A stretch of 64,000 nucleotides of DNA from Candidatus Polarisedimenticolia bacterium (GTDB lineage Bacteria; Acidobacteriota; Polarisedimenticolia; Gp22-AA2), in contig DASYUH010000037.1 in NCBI GenBank assembly GCA_036001465.1, forward strand, positions 1 through 64,000, given 5' to 3'. This document shows, in pieces, positions 21,258-30,349 of this stretch. Every line of letters starts with the position of its first letter. Position 1 is the first letter of the stretch. The translations under genes were made by a program, and so were the position numbers. The notes beneath the pieces were generated by a model. The model did no database searches. It was not told the DNA's origin and saw nothing but the letters and a program-made list of their open reading frames with translations.

Positions 21258-23360
21258 TCAACGAAGAAGCGTCACCCTGGCGGACGCCTTCTCGAAACAG
21301 ACCGCGGGGTCGGACGTCACGGGGTCGACGTGGAAGTCCGCCACGAGGGGAGGCGGGCCGAAGGCAGGAGAGTCAGCCGCATTGTTGGTCTCGTCCGCCT
21401 CAGGTTCGGCGCCCCCCGAGTCCACGAGAACGCGGTAGATGCAGGGCTCCTGCCGCGCCGGCAGCATGAGGTCGAACGCCGCCGAGCCTGCGCGCGCCAG
21501 GCCGGCTGTCGCGACCGACGCGACCTCTCCGAGATCGCCGCTGGCCGCGCACACCAGGCGGATCGAGTGGGTCGTCCCCCCGGCGGCGCACGGCCCCCGG
21601 TTCACGATCTCGAGGTGCAGGTCCGCCGTGGAGGGGCCGGCGTTCGTGACCGCCAGGTTGGCCGCGGCCAGGTCAGAGGCGATGCCGTGCGCGGCGACGG
21701 TCGTCCCGATGACCGCCCCGTGGGCCCCGCCGTACAGGGCGTTGTCCGCGTCCCGCAGGGCGCGCGCGCCGTCGCAGAACCGCGGGAAGAACGGCACGAG
21801 GAAATGGCTCTGCAGGACGATCCGGTCGGTCGTCTCCTTCCCCATGGCCAGGAACAGGTCGTGCAGCGTGGAGGACCAGATCTCCCCGTCGTCGTGCACT
21901 TCGAACGCCAGGTCCTCGGGGTAGTGCCTGGTCGAGTCGAGGCGGCGCAGGCAGGTCCCCGCAAAGTCCCACTCCGCCAGGCAGGCGGGGTCGAAGGCGC
22001 CCGGGCCGGTCGGTCCGTTGCTGAACGCCCAGTAGTCCCCGAAGCCCTCCCCCTGCGCCCCCGATTCACCGAACCCGAAATACTTCCCCATGGTCGTGTT
22101 GTCCTGGATGGCATGCCCGTACTCGTGCAGGATGACGTCGGCGTCCTCGGCGTCGTCCACGCCCCCCTCGCCGAAGGCGATCCACCCCATGCCGAACGGG
22201 AAGCCCACGTAGTGCGAGTTGTCGGCGCCGTTCAGGCCGTGCGGGTCGACGCGGATCATCCGGTTGTTGACCGTGGTGAAGCCGATCGACTGGATGTAGC
22301 GCTGCGTGCGGTCGATGTGGAAGTAGGCCATCACGTCCTCGAACTCCTGCCGGTCGCGGGTGTAGAGGAAGTCGCCGTTCATCGAGAACGGCTGGCTGTC
22401 GAACGGCGCCTCGATGAGGTCGTTGATCTTGACGTACGGCCCCGACAGGATCAGCGCGCCGAAGAGATCGAAGAGCCAGCGGCTCACTCCCGGAAGCGGC
22501 ACGGCCCGGTAGGCCGGGGCGAACAGGGGGTCGTCGGCGTTGTCCAGGTCGCTGAGGCCCATGTCGTTCAGGGTGTTGACCGGGTTCGGGTCGAACACCT
22601 GCCCGCGTCCGGTGAGATGGGAATCCTGCTCGAGGCTGCGCCGCCTCAGGATCGTGCCGGTGTGGGCGTCCACGATGTACTCGACGACCCCCCACGGCGT
22701 CTCCGCGAAGATCACCAGGCGGTAGGCCAGGCGCGGCCGCACCGCGGCACCGCCGCCGTCTGCGGCCGACATGTCGGCGAAGACGCCCAGCTCCGGGGCG
22801 ATCTCCTTCGCCCGCTTCAGCGACCCGCCGCGGAAGGGCCGCCTGCCCCCTTTCTTGTCGACGGCGGCGCTCCAGGTCTTCAGGAAATCCTCGGCCGCGA
22901 TCGCGGCGATCGCGGCCGGCGCGCGCGACGGCGAGATCGCGAGGTCGATTCCGGGGACGTAGTCGTTGCGCGCCAGGAAGACCCGCCCGTCGGCCGCGAC
23001 GTGCACCTCGGCGCCGGCGTCGAACACCGGCAGGCCCCTGTAAAGCTGCTCGAAGCGGAGGTGACGCCCGGCAGGGCTCTCGACGGACCGGGCCAGGCGC
23101 AGGTCCGGAAGCCCCGGCTTCATCCCGAAGCGGGCCGCCTGCGCGGACAGGAAGCGCTCGGCGATGGCACGCGGCGCCTCGGGGCTGGGCGGCGACAAGG
23201 GGCCCCGCAGCGCCCGGATCCTGCCGTCGCCGGGGGCGCGCTCGATCTCTTCCACGGGAGCACGCGCGGGATCCTTCCCGGAGCGCCCGGGCGGCGCGGC
23301 GGCCAGGGGGACCAGCAGGAGCAGGACGATTAGGGGGATGACCCGGAGCGCGTTTCGCAT
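21258..23360 (-). CDS. secreted M36/thermolysin-like zinc metallopeptidase
   Basis: A 700-aa preproenzyme. A signal peptide (LIVLLLLVPLAAAPP) is followed by a propeptide with FTP/PepSY character (about 60-240: 'HLRFEQLYRGLPVFDAGAEVHVAADGRV', 'VEYIVDAHTGTILRRRS'). The catalytic region has HEYGH at His412-Glu413-His416, and the third zinc ligand is Glu438 in 'QGEGFGDYWA'; this is the gluzincin arrangement of M36 fungalysins and related peptidases. The C-terminal 110 residues form a CARDB-like domain ('LAVTNAGPSTADLHLEIVNRG...EPEADETNN'), often used for binding surfaces. GAGGTG lies just before the ATG. It should be exported as a zymogen and cleave protein outside the cell. It leads the gene pair with the 900-aa protein downstream. 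Confidence 0.85.
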   Translation of the reverse strand: MRNALRVIPLIVLLLLVPLAAAPPGRSGKDPARAPVEEIERAPGDGRIRALRGPLSPPSPEAPRAIAERFLSAQAARFGMKPGLPDLRLARSVESPAGRHLRFEQLYRGLPVFDAGAEVHVAADGRVFLARNDYVPGIDLAISPSRAPAAIAAIAAEDFLKTWSAAVDKKGGRRPFRGGSLKRAKEIAPELGVFADMSAADGGGAAVRPRLAYRLVIFAETPWGVVEYIVDAHTGTILRRRSLEQDSHLTGRGQVFDPNPVNTLNDMGLSDLDNADDPLFAPAYRAVPLPGVSRWLFDLFGALILSGPYVKINDLIEAPFDSQPFSMNGDFLYTRDRQEFEDVMAYFHIDRTQRYIQSIGFTTVNNRMIRVDPHGLNGADNSHYVGFPFGMGWIAFGEGGVDDAEDADVILHEYGHAIQDNTTMGKYFGFGESGAQGEGFGDYWAFSNGPTGPGAFDPACLAEWDFAGTCLRRLDSTRHYPEDLAFEVHDDGEIWSSTLHDLFLAMGKETTDRIVLQSHFLVPFFPRFCDGARALRDADNALYGGAHGAVIGTTVAAHGIASDLAAANLAVTNAGPSTADLHLEIVNRGPCAAGGTTHSIRLVCAASGDLGEVASVATAGLARAGSAAFDLMLPARQEPCIYRVLVDSGGAEPEADETNNAADSPAFGPPPLVADFHVDPVTSDPAVCFEKASARVTLLR

Positions 23361-23408
23361 CTCACACCTCGTGCTCGGATGGGATGGAGCATGAAGAGCG
23401 GCGGGAAC

Positions 23409-24659
23409 TTACCGCGGAGGGTGGCGCCTGTCAACAACCGGCGCGGCCGCGATCCGCGACGCCTCCCGCCGCGCCGCGTCGCGGCGCGGCCCCTTCACGA
23501 GGCGGGCGCGCGTGACGATCGCGTCGCCGTACTTGTCGCCGAGAGCGTCGGTGGCCCGGGCGACCCGGTCCGAGCGCTCGCGACCCGCGTCCGGAAAGAG
23601 ATCGGCCTGGCCGGCCCCGCGCGACACGAAGTGGCTGGCGCCGATGCCGATGAGCCGCGCGCCGCGTCCCCCGAGGCGGATGCGGGTCCGGAACAGATCG
23701 CGCGCCGCGGCGTAGATCTCCTCCGTGAGACAGGTCGGCGCCTTGAGGGTCCGGGCGCGGGTCCAGGTCGTGAAGTCCGCCGTGCGCACCTTGATGCGCA
23801 CCGTGCGCGCCGCCAGCCCCTCGCGCCTCAGCGCGCGCGCCACGCCGTCGGCGCGATCGAGCAGCTCCCTCTCGATGGCCTCGCCGCCGCGCCGGTCGAT
23901 GGCGAACGTCCGCTCCTCGGAGATCGACCTGGCGTCGCGCCCGGAGACCACCTCGCGGGGATCGTCCCCCCGGGCCAGCGCCAGGACGTGCCGCGCCGCG
24001 GCGGGGCCGAGCGCCGCCTGGAGCCTCGCCTCGCCGGCCGCGACGAGGTCGTGGACGCTCCGGATTCCCAGCGCATGCAGCCGCGCGGCCGACTTCGGCC
24101 CCACGCCCCAGAGCTTCTCCACGGGCAGCGGCCCGAGGCGCCCGGGGACGTCGGCCAGGGGAAAGACCACGAGGCCGTCCGGCTTCTCCAGGTCGGACGC
24201 GAGCTTGGCGAGGAACTTCGTCGGGGCGACCCCGACCGAGGCGCTGAGCCGCTCGTCCCTCCGGATGCGATCCTTCAGGCGGCGCGCCGCCTGGGCCCCC
24301 TCCTCGAGGCCGGCCGCGATGGCGGTCAAATCGAGAAACGCCTCGTCGATCGACAGAGGCTCGACCCGCGGCGTGAAGTCGTCGAGGATCGTCCGAATAC
24401 GCCGCGACACCTCGACGTACAGCCCCATCCGCCCGGGAAGCCAGACCGCCTGCGGGCAGAGGCGCATGGCGGTCACGGACGGCATCGCCGAGCGCACGCC
24501 GAACGGCCGCGCCTCGTACGAGCAGGTGGCCACGACGCCGCGCCGCCCCTTGTGCCCGATGATCAGCGGCTTCCCGGCGAGCGCCGGGTTCTCGCGCACT
24601 TCGATCGCCGCATAGAACGCGTCCATGTCGACGTGCAGGATGACGCGGGGAAGGGGCAC
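23409..24659 (-). CDS. dinB: DNA polymerase IV (Y-family)
   Basis: A 416-aa translesion polymerase. The metal-binding residues are Asp11 in DMDAFYA and Asp105-Glu106 in SIDEAFLD. The palm, thumb and little-finger segments are recognisable ('SVGVAPTKFLAKLASD', the helix-hairpin-helix 'KLWGVGPKSAARLHALGI', and the region from 'SISEERTFA'). The C-terminus is Arg/Ala-rich and lacks an obvious clamp-binding peptide, except possibly 'GQADLFPD' (QxxLF-like), which is a good beta-clamp motif candidate. The start is GTG at 24659 with GGAGA about 6 nt upstream. It lies 25 nt after thiD and probably shares that transcript, so its expression may not depend on an SOS promoter; no LexA box is visible in the gap. 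Confidence 0.93.
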   Translation of the reverse strand: MPLPRVILHVDMDAFYAAIEVRENPALAGKPLIIGHKGRRGVVATCSYEARPFGVRSAMPSVTAMRLCPQAVWLPGRMGLYVEVSRRIRTILDDFTPRVEPLSIDEAFLDLTAIAAGLEEGAQAARRLKDRIRRDERLSASVGVAPTKFLAKLASDLEKPDGLVVFPLADVPGRLGPLPVEKLWGVGPKSAARLHALGIRSVHDLVAAGEARLQAALGPAAARHVLALARGDDPREVVSGRDARSISEERTFAIDRRGGEAIERELLDRADGVARALRREGLAARTVRIKVRTADFTTWTRARTLKAPTCLTEEIYAAARDLFRTRIRLGGRGARLIGIGASHFVSRGAGQADLFPDAGRERSDRVARATDALGDKYGDAIVTRARLVKGPRRDAARREASRIAAAPVVDRRHPPR

Positions 24660-24684
24660 GCCGGGTCTCCGTCTGGCCGGACCT

Positions 24685-25476
24685 TCAGGCCTTGTGCAAG
24701 GCGTGGAAGTGGTTGACCGGGCCGATCCCCTTGCCGAGGCCGGGATCGGCCTGCAGGGCGGCGGTCAGGTACTCCTTGGCGCGGGCGACCGATTCGAGGG
24801 GGGGGAGGCCGTGCGCCAGGTAGGCGGCGATGGCGGCCGAAAAGGTGCAGCCGGTGCCGTGGGTGGCGCGCGTCTGCACGCGCTCGGCCCGGAGCTCCTC
24901 GAAGGACTTCCCGTCGAAGTAGAGGTCGACGACGTACGGCCCCGGCCTGTGGCCCCCCTTGATGACCACGCACCGCGGGCCGAGATCGTGGATGCGGCGC
25001 GCCGCGGCGCGCATCGACTCGGCGTCCGCGACCTGCATCTCCGCCAGGACCTCCGTCTCGGGAATGTTCGGCGTGACGATTTCGGCGAGCGGCAGGAGGA
25101 GCGACTTGAGGGCGTCGACCGCGTCCTCCTTGAGGAGGCGCGCGTTGGTCTTCGACACCATGACCGGGTCGATGACCAGGTTCGGCACCCTCGCCCGTCC
25201 CAGGACGGCGGCGACCGCCTCGATGATCGGGGTCGTGACGAGCATGCCGGTCTTCACCGCGTCGACCCCGATGTCCTCGAGGACCATCTCGATCTGCGCG
25301 GCCACCATGGCGGGATCGATCTCCACGATGCGCGCGACCTTGAGGGTGTTCTGCGCCGTCACCGCCGTGATCGCCGAGGCGCCGTAGACCCCCAGGGCGC
25401 CGAACGTCTTGAGGTCGGCCTGGATGCCGGCCCCGCCTCCGGAGTCCGATCCCGCGATCGTCAGGACGCGCTTCAC
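24685..25476 (-). CDS. thiD: hydroxymethylpyrimidine/phosphomethylpyrimidine kinase
   Basis: 263 aa. It phosphorylates HMP and HMP-phosphate to HMP-diphosphate for thiamine synthesis. The N-terminal '[24 protein letters not shown]' signature and the ribokinase-family anion hole '[19 protein letters not shown]' with its catalytic Cys are intact, as is 'VIDPVMVSK'. It starts at a GTG whose bases overlap the thiE stop (GTGA), so translation is coupled. The length is normal and there is no fusion with thiE, unlike in some bacteria. The gene order thiE-thiD here, without thiC, thiG or thiM in the window, suggests the rest of the pathway is elsewhere. No TPP riboswitch was recognised upstream of thiE; the 31-bp gap there is too short for one. 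Confidence 0.94.
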   Translation of the reverse strand: MKRVLTIAGSDSGGGAGIQADLKTFGALGVYGASAITAVTAQNTLKVARIVEIDPAMVAAQIEMVLEDIGVDAVKTGMLVTTPIIEAVAAVLGRARVPNLVIDPVMVSKTNARLLKEDAVDALKSLLLPLAEIVTPNIPETEVLAEMQVADAESMRAAARRIHDLGPRCVVIKGGHRPGPYVVDLYFDGKSFEELRAERVQTRATHGTGCTFSAAIAAYLAHGLPPLESVARAKEYLTAALQADPGLGKGIGPVNHFHALHKA

Positions 25477-26123
25477 GCCTTCACCTGTCTGGATCCCGCC
25501 ATCGCGCGCTTGAGGGCCCGCGCCGCCGCCGCCATGTCGTCCGCCGCGACCACGGCCGACACGACCGCGGCGCCGCTCGCCCCGGAGGCGAAGACCTGCG
25601 CCACGTTCCCCTGGGTGATGCCGCCGATCGCCACGACTGGGATATGGACGGCGGCCGCGATCCGGGACAGCTCCTCGAGCCCCAGGGGCGCCCCGGCGTC
25701 CGGCTTGGTGGCGGTGGCGAACACCGGCCCGACGCCGACGTAGTCGGCCCCCTCACGTTCCGCCCGCCGGGCCTCCTCGGGGGTGCCGGCCGAGACGCCG
25801 ATCAGTCGCGGCCGCGGGAGGAGGCGCCTCGCCTCCCGGGCCGGCAGGTCCTCCTGGCCGACGTGCGCCCCGTCCGCCCCGGCCAGAAGGGCCACGTCCA
25901 CCCGGTCGTTCACGAAGAAGGCCGCCCCGAATTTTCGCGCCAGTGGCTGGATTTCGCCGGAAATGAGACTTAAGTTGTAGGCCGTGGAGGACTTGTCCCT
26001 GATCTGAATGGCGTCGGCACCTCCCTCCAGCGCGGCGCGGGCGACCTCGAGATGCGATCGTCCGCGCGCCAGGAGAGGGTCGGAGATGACGTACAGATCG
26101 TAACGGGGCCACCCGGCGATCAT
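25473..26123 (-). CDS. thiE: thiamine-phosphate synthase
   Basis: 216 aa. It joins HMP-diphosphate and thiazole-phosphate to thiamine phosphate. The TIM-barrel signatures are present: '[13 protein letters not shown]', '[26 protein letters not shown]', '[37 protein letters not shown]', and the phosphate-binding '[11 protein letters not shown]'. The ATG at 26123 is preceded by GGGAGG. The frame remains open further upstream, but it would run antisense through the histidine kinase gene and is not used. The gene is divergent from that kinase, with only 31 bp between the two start codons; AT-rich TAGAAT on the minus strand (26149-26144) could serve as its -10 box. It is the first gene of thiE-thiD-dinB. 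Confidence 0.94.
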   Translation of the reverse strand: MIAGWPRYDLYVISDPLLARGRSHLEVARAALEGGADAIQIRDKSSTAYNLSLISGEIQPLARKFGAAFFVNDRVDVALLAGADGAHVGQEDLPAREARRLLPRPRLIGVSAGTPEEARRAEREGADYVGVGPVFATATKPDAGAPLGLEELSRIAAAVHIPVVAIGGITQGNVAQVFASGASGAAVVSAVVAADDMAAAARALKRAMAGSRQVKA

Positions 26124-26154
26124 CAGGCCTCCCGAGGAGCCCGATTCTAGCACC

Positions 26155-29100
26155 ATGGCAGAACCGGATCCGGTCTCTTCCCAGGACAGCCGCGGCGCGG
26201 ACGGCACCGCCTCGGGGGAGGGTGTGCCCCGCCCTCCCGCGCCGCCGGCGCGCGACCCCGCCAACGCGTTCCTCGCCCACCTGCAATCGCTCCGCGAGCT
26301 GCAGATCACGCTGTCGCAGGAGGGGCGTGCCGAAGCGATCCTGAGCGAGGGGACCACCGGCACGGTCGAGATCGTCGGGGCCGACTGCGCCATCGCCATC
26401 GTCGAGCCGTCCAGCGGCATTCCTCCCCTGCGCTTCGGCTGGATCGAGGGGAGGCTGATGGCGCAGCACGAGCTCTCCGTCCTGACCCGGCGCCTCGAGG
26501 AGCCGATCCAGAGGGTCCGCTCGGGCGCGGTGTCGCGCATCGTCCTCGGGGAGGGGGGGAACGGCAACGGCCACGACGCCCACGCCGCGGTCCCGGGCGG
26601 CGGCGCGAAGGAGGCCGGCCCCTTCGGGGCGCTGCTCGTGCTCGGCGTCGATTCCGCCATGGGATCGCGGGGCGCGCTCGTCCTGGGACGGCACGACCCG
26701 GTCCCGTTCAGCCGCGAGCAGGTCTTCCTGGCCGACATCCTGGCGTCGTTCATCGCGCTGCAGATCGAGCGGGCGCTGCGGGCCACCGACGCGCGGCGCG
26801 CCAGCGAGCGCCTTCAAGAAGAATCCGCCGCGACGCACCGGCGGCTCCAGGAGATTTCCCTGGAGCTGGCGGCGCTGAACTCGATCGCGGCGGCCGCGTC
26901 CCCCTCTCTCGACCTCGGGCGGCAGATCGAGGTCTCCCTGCGCAAGGCGATCGAGGTGACCGGCTTCAAGGCGGGGGCCATCGCCCTGGTCGAGGAGAGC
27001 GGCGGCGCCGAGATCCTGAAAGCGGCGCAGAGCGTCGGCGACACGGCCTACCTCGACCTGACCCGCTCGCTGCAGCGCGCCCGCGGCGAGGGGATCGCCG
27101 GCAGGGTCTGGGCGACCGGCGAGGCGGTCGCGTTCGCCGACCTGTCCGCCGGCGCCGCCCTGGAAGGGTGCGCCGACGAGCTGGCCGGGCTCAGGCGCGC
27201 CGGGTACCGGGCGCTGGCCTGCGTGCCGCTGCGCGCCCGCGGGCGCATCATCGGCACCATGGATCTCCTGTCGAACGACGCGCGTCCCGAGCTCGAGAGC
27301 CGCCCGGGGCTGGCCGAATCGATCGCCGGCCAGATCGCCATCGTGATCCAGAACAGCCGGCTGCTCTCGGACATGATGCGTCACAGCCTCGATCTCGAGG
27401 CGCGCAGCGAGAAGAACCTCGCCGATCGGGCGCGCTCCGAGGAGATCCTCGCGGGCCTGCTCGCCGCCGCGCAGGCGGCCAGCCGGACCACCGACCTGCG
27501 CGCTCTCGCCGAGGCCCTGCTGGGCCGCGCGATCGATCTCGCGTCGGCCTCCGCGGGCACCGTCCACCTCGTCGATCCCGGCACGCGCGAGCTCCGGCTC
27601 AAGGCCGAGCGGGGGATGCCGCGCCGGGTCCTGGAGGAGCTCGACGGGCGGGTCGGACGGACGATCATCGGCCGCGCCTTCGAGACCGGCCGGCCGCACC
27701 TCGACCCCGGCGGGACGGCCGAGCACCTGGACGCCGCCACGGGGCTGCGTTTCCAGGCGGCCTTTCCGCTGCGCGCCCTCAGCGGCGTGCACGGCATCCT
27801 GGCGATCGCGCGGGCCGACGATCGCCTGCCCGGCGAGGCCGAGATGCTGGCGCTCACCGCCCTGAGCGAGCTCTTCGGACTGTCGGTCGAGAACGCCCGG
27901 GCCTTCGAGAAGGCGCCCCCGTCGGTCTCGCCCCAGGCCGAGCTCCTGCCGCAGCTCGTGCAGGCGCAGAAGATGGAATCGATCGGCACCCTGGCGGGCG
28001 GCATCGCGCACGAGTTCAACAACATCCTCGCGTCGATCCTCGGCTACGCCAGCCACATCGAGAGCCTCACCTCGAGCGACAACCCGATTCGCCGGGAGGC
28101 CGCGACGATCGCGCGGCAGGCGAAGCGGGCGGCCGAGCTGACCCAGCAGCTGGTGGCGTTCGCGCGCGGCGGGCAGTACTCGCTCGAGCCGGTCGACCTG
28201 AACCGATCGATCGCGGAGACCGTGTCCTTCCTGTCCAAGAGCATCGACCCGCGGATCGTCGTCGAGATCCGCAAGGACCCCGACCTGCCGCTCATCGAGG
28301 CCGACGCCGGGCAGATGCAGCAGGTCCTGATGAACCTGGCGGTGAACGCGGCCGAGGCGATGCCGGATGGGGGCCGCATCACCTTCGAGACGCGGGTCGC
28401 CCATCTCGACCAGTCGTTCGTGCGCTCGCAGCCGGGACTGGCTCCCGGCGACTACGTCGAGGCCGTGGTCGGCGACACCGGCACCGGGATGCAGCCGGAC
28501 ATCGCCGACCGCGTCTTCGAGCCGTTCTTCACGACCAAGACCAACGGCAAGGGGACCGGGCTCGGTCTCTCGGTGGTCTACGGCATCGTGAGGAACCACC
28601 AGGGCCACATCAGCCTCGCGAGCACGCCGGGGCTCGGGACCACCGTGCGCGTCTATTTCCCGGTGCTCGACCGCGGCGCGCGGCGCCCCGCCATGCCCCC
28701 CCAGGAGCCCGCCTCGTCCGGCGGTCCATGGCCCGCTCCCGGGCCCCCGCCCGCCCCGCGACAGCCCGCGAGGACGCCTTTGGGCGCCGGGCCGTTCGAG
28801 CGCGTGAGTGTCTACGAGCCGGACCGGCGCCGGGGGAAGCCGCCCGAACCCGCCGGGCCGCCGTCCGCCGCCACCCCCGCGCCATCGGTCGTCACGACCG
28901 CGCCGTCTCCCGGCCCCGCGGAGCCGCGCGTCCGGGCCCCCGCGGCCGGCAAGGGCCCGGCCCGGGCGCGCATCCTGGTGGTGGACGACGAGGAGGCGAT
29001 CCGCGAGATGACCAGGGACATCCTCGAGTCGGGCGGCTGCGAGGTGGTGCTGGCCACCGACGGCGTGGACGCGCTCGACGTCTACCGGCGCGAGTGGGGC

Positions 29101-29331
29101 CGGCTGGACCTCGTCCTTCTGGACATGGTGATGCCGCGGATGGGCGGCCTCGAGACGTTCCGCCGGCTGATCGGCATGGATCGCGGCGCGCGCATCCTCC
29201 TGTGCAGCGGCTACGCCGACAACGACAAGGCGCAGCGGGCCCTGAAGGAAGGGGCGCTGGGGCTCCTGCCCAAGCCGTTCACCATGACGGAGCTGCTCTC
29301 CCGCATCGACAGAATCCTCGCCAAGCGGTAG
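26155..29331 (+). CDS. cytosolic hybrid histidine kinase with GAF sensor domains
   Basis: A 1058-aa protein with no signal peptide or membrane helix. The order is an N-terminal region with a degenerate GAF-like segment (about 40-215), a coiled coil, a GAF domain (about 240-410), a second coiled coil, a third GAF (about 430-585), then the kinase core. The phosphoacceptor is His619 in GGIAHEFNNILASILGY. The ATP-binding motifs are 'NLAVNAAEAMPDGG' (N box), 'VVGDTGTGM' (G1) and 'GKGTGLGLSVVYGIV' (G2). A Pro/Ala-rich linker of about 90 residues leads to a receiver domain with Asp990 (LVLLDMVMPRMGG) and Lys in 'LPKPF'. It probably senses a small intracellular molecule or redox state. No cognate regulator is adjacent; the regulators at 57644 and 58921 are distant candidates only. 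The selenoprotein-like gene follows 29 nt later on the same strand. Confidence 0.9.
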   Translation: MAEPDPVSSQDSRGADGTASGEGVPRPPAPPARDPANAFLAHLQSLRELQITLSQEGRAEAILSEGTTGTVEIVGADCAIAIVEPSSGIPPLRFGWIEGRLMAQHELSVLTRRLEEPIQRVRSGAVSRIVLGEGGNGNGHDAHAAVPGGGAKEAGPFGALLVLGVDSAMGSRGALVLGRHDPVPFSREQVFLADILASFIALQIERALRATDARRASERLQEESAATHRRLQEISLELAALNSIAAAASPSLDLGRQIEVSLRKAIEVTGFKAGAIALVEESGGAEILKAAQSVGDTAYLDLTRSLQRARGEGIAGRVWATGEAVAFADLSAGAALEGCADELAGLRRAGYRALACVPLRARGRIIGTMDLLSNDARPELESRPGLAESIAGQIAIVIQNSRLLSDMMRHSLDLEARSEKNLADRARSEEILAGLLAAAQAASRTTDLRALAEALLGRAIDLASASAGTVHLVDPGTRELRLKAERGMPRRVLEELDGRVGRTIIGRAFETGRPHLDPGGTAEHLDAATGLRFQAAFPLRALSGVHGILAIARADDRLPGEAEMLALTALSELFGLSVENARAFEKAPPSVSPQAELLPQLVQAQKMESIGTLAGGIAHEFNNILASILGYASHIESLTSSDNPIRREAATIARQAKRAAELTQQLVAFARGGQYSLEPVDLNRSIAETVSFLSKSIDPRIVVEIRKDPDLPLIEADAGQMQQVLMNLAVNAAEAMPDGGRITFETRVAHLDQSFVRSQPGLAPGDYVEAVVGDTGTGMQPDIADRVFEPFFTTKTNGKGTGLGLSVVYGIVRNHQGHISLASTPGLGTTVRVYFPVLDRGARRPAMPPQEPASSGGPWPAPGPPPAPRQPARTPLGAGPFERVSVYEPDRRRGKPPEPAGPPSAATPAPSVVTTAPSPGPAEPRVRAPAAGKGPARARILVVDDEEAIREMTRDILESGGCEVVLATDGVDALDVYRREWGRLDLVLLDMVMPRMGGLETFRRLIGMDRGARILLCSGYADNDKAQRALKEGALGLLPKPFTMTELLSRIDRILAKR

Positions 29332-29360
29332 ACTCCGGCCCGCACGTCGCGGAGGCGGAC

Positions 29361-29714
29361 ATGGCGCCGGCGGAGCTGCTCTTCTTCCACAAGAAGACCT
29401 GAACGACGTGCCGCAGGGCAAGAGGTCTCTTGCTCAAGAAGGGTGCCCGGCTCATCGAACGCGACCTCGGGCGCGAGCCCCTGTCCGAAGACGAGCTTTG
29501 GGATCTCATCGGCACCCTCGATCCGCGCGGGTTCCTCAACACCCGCAACGAGCTGTACCGCAAGAAGAAGATGGCGGAGAACCCCCCGTCCCCTGCGGAG
29601 GCGGTCCGCCTGATGGCGGCCAACCCCAACCTGATCAGGCGGCCGATCGTGGCGCGCGGCCGCGACCGGGTCCTGGGCTTCGACGAGGTGGCGCTGGCGC
29701 GGCTCCTGCGCTGA
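29361..29714 (+). CDS. ArsC/Spx-family thiol reductase with in-frame UGA (probable selenocysteine)
   Basis: Reading from ATG 29361, with GGAGG 5 nt upstream, gives MAPAELLFFHKKT, then TGA at 29400-29402, then TTCRRARGLLLKKG and an uninterrupted ArsC/Spx domain to the stop at 29712. If the TGA is read as Sec the protein is 117 aa, the normal family length. The family has CxxC at this spot (KxCxTCR); here it is U-T-T-C, so Sec replaces the first, catalytic Cys and the second Cys remains. The C-terminal hallmark 'MAANPNLIRRPIVARG' is intact, including the active-site Arg. A hairpin with loop AGGUCU begins 15 nt after the UGA. ArsC-like selenoproteins have been predicted before from ocean metagenomes. 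The alternatives are a nonsense mutation or a sequencing error, or a short start at TTG 29430, which would lose the active site. Function (arsenate or other thiol-dependent reduction) is inferred from the family. Confidence 0.8.
29416..29435 (+). promoter_or_regulatory. candidate bacterial SECIS element
   Basis: GGGCAAG (29416-29422) pairs with CTTGCTC (29429-29435), with one G-U pair. The 6-nt apical loop AGGTCT (29423-29428) is the same as in E. coli fdhF, where SelB recognises it. The GG of the loop starts 22 nt after the last base of the UGA, inside the window expected for bacterial SECIS. No bulged U is visible in the stem. Confidence 0.75.
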
Positions 29715-29752
29715 AACATCCTGACGATCCCCCCGGGAATCGACATAGTGGA

Positions 29753-30349
29753 GTGGAGGGCAACCTGTCCGAAGCGAGTGCCGGGCCCGATCAGCTACTC
29801 TTTCAACGGTTCTTGGAGGGAGATCCGGCTGCCGTGACCCGCGTCGAATCACTGATCGAGCGCGTCGTGCGGTTCCGCGGGTATTACATCCCCGCGTCGG
29901 AGCGCGGCGACCTGGTCCAGGAGGTGCTGCTGGACGTCTGGCAGGCGATCAACGAAAAGGGGTTCTCCCTCAGCAAGAATCTCGACGCGCTCGTGCGGTC
30001 CGTCGCCTACCGCTCATGCGTCGATTGGGTCCGCCGGTGCCGGCCCACGGAGGCGGTCGATCCCCAGGCGCCGGACGAGACGCAGAGGCCCGATCGGGAG
30101 GTGCTCGTGCGTGAGCAGGTCCTGCTGGGAAGGCAGGTGCTCCGGGAGCTTCGCCCTCCCTGCCGCGAGCTCTTCGGCCAGTTCGTGGCCGGAGGATCGA
30201 CGTATCGGGACATCGCGGATCGGCAGGGCAGGACCGAAGGGGCGGTGCGGACCCAGATGGCGCAGTGCCTGAAGGAGGCGAGGGAGCTGCTCGACCGCAT
30301 CCGCCGCAGGCGCGGGGCGGCAACCTGGAGGCAGAGGAGTCCGGCGTGA
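29753..30349 (+). CDS. ECF-type RNA polymerase sigma factor
   Basis: 198 aa from GTG 29753. Region 2 is seen in 'LLFQRFLEGDPAAVTRVESLIERVVRF...SERGDLVQEVLLDVWQAI', and region 4 in 'LRELRPPCRELFGQFVAGGSTYRDIADRQGRTEGAVRTQMAQCLKEAREL', with the helix-turn-helix of sigma-70 region 4. Together they are typical of the extracytoplasmic-function group. The start is not firm: no strong ribosome site precedes it, and a promoter-like pair (CTGACG at 29721, CATAGT at 29744, spacer 17) would place transcription very near it. The stop overlaps the GTG of the next gene in a GTGA, so the two are translationally coupled, as expected for a sigma/anti-sigma pair. Likely targets include the secreted-protein operon starting at 31483. 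Confidence 0.85.
   Translation: MEGNLSEASAGPDQLLFQRFLEGDPAAVTRVESLIERVVRFRGYYIPASERGDLVQEVLLDVWQAINEKGFSLSKNLDALVRSVAYRSCVDWVRRCRPTEAVDPQAPDETQRPDREVLVREQVLLGRQVLRELRPPCRELFGQFVAGGSTYRDIADRQGRTEGAVRTQMAQCLKEARELLDRIRRRRGAATWRQRSPA

Noticed and set aside
25473-26155. TPP riboswitch for thiE-thiD
   Set aside because: Only 31 bp separate thiE from the divergent kinase gene, and no TPP aptamer pattern (CUGAGA) is seen near the start.
29430-29714. ArsC-like gene starting at TTG 29430
   Set aside because: This start would drop the beta strand and both redox residues and has no ribosome site. The full frame from 29361 with a UGA codon explains the sequence better.
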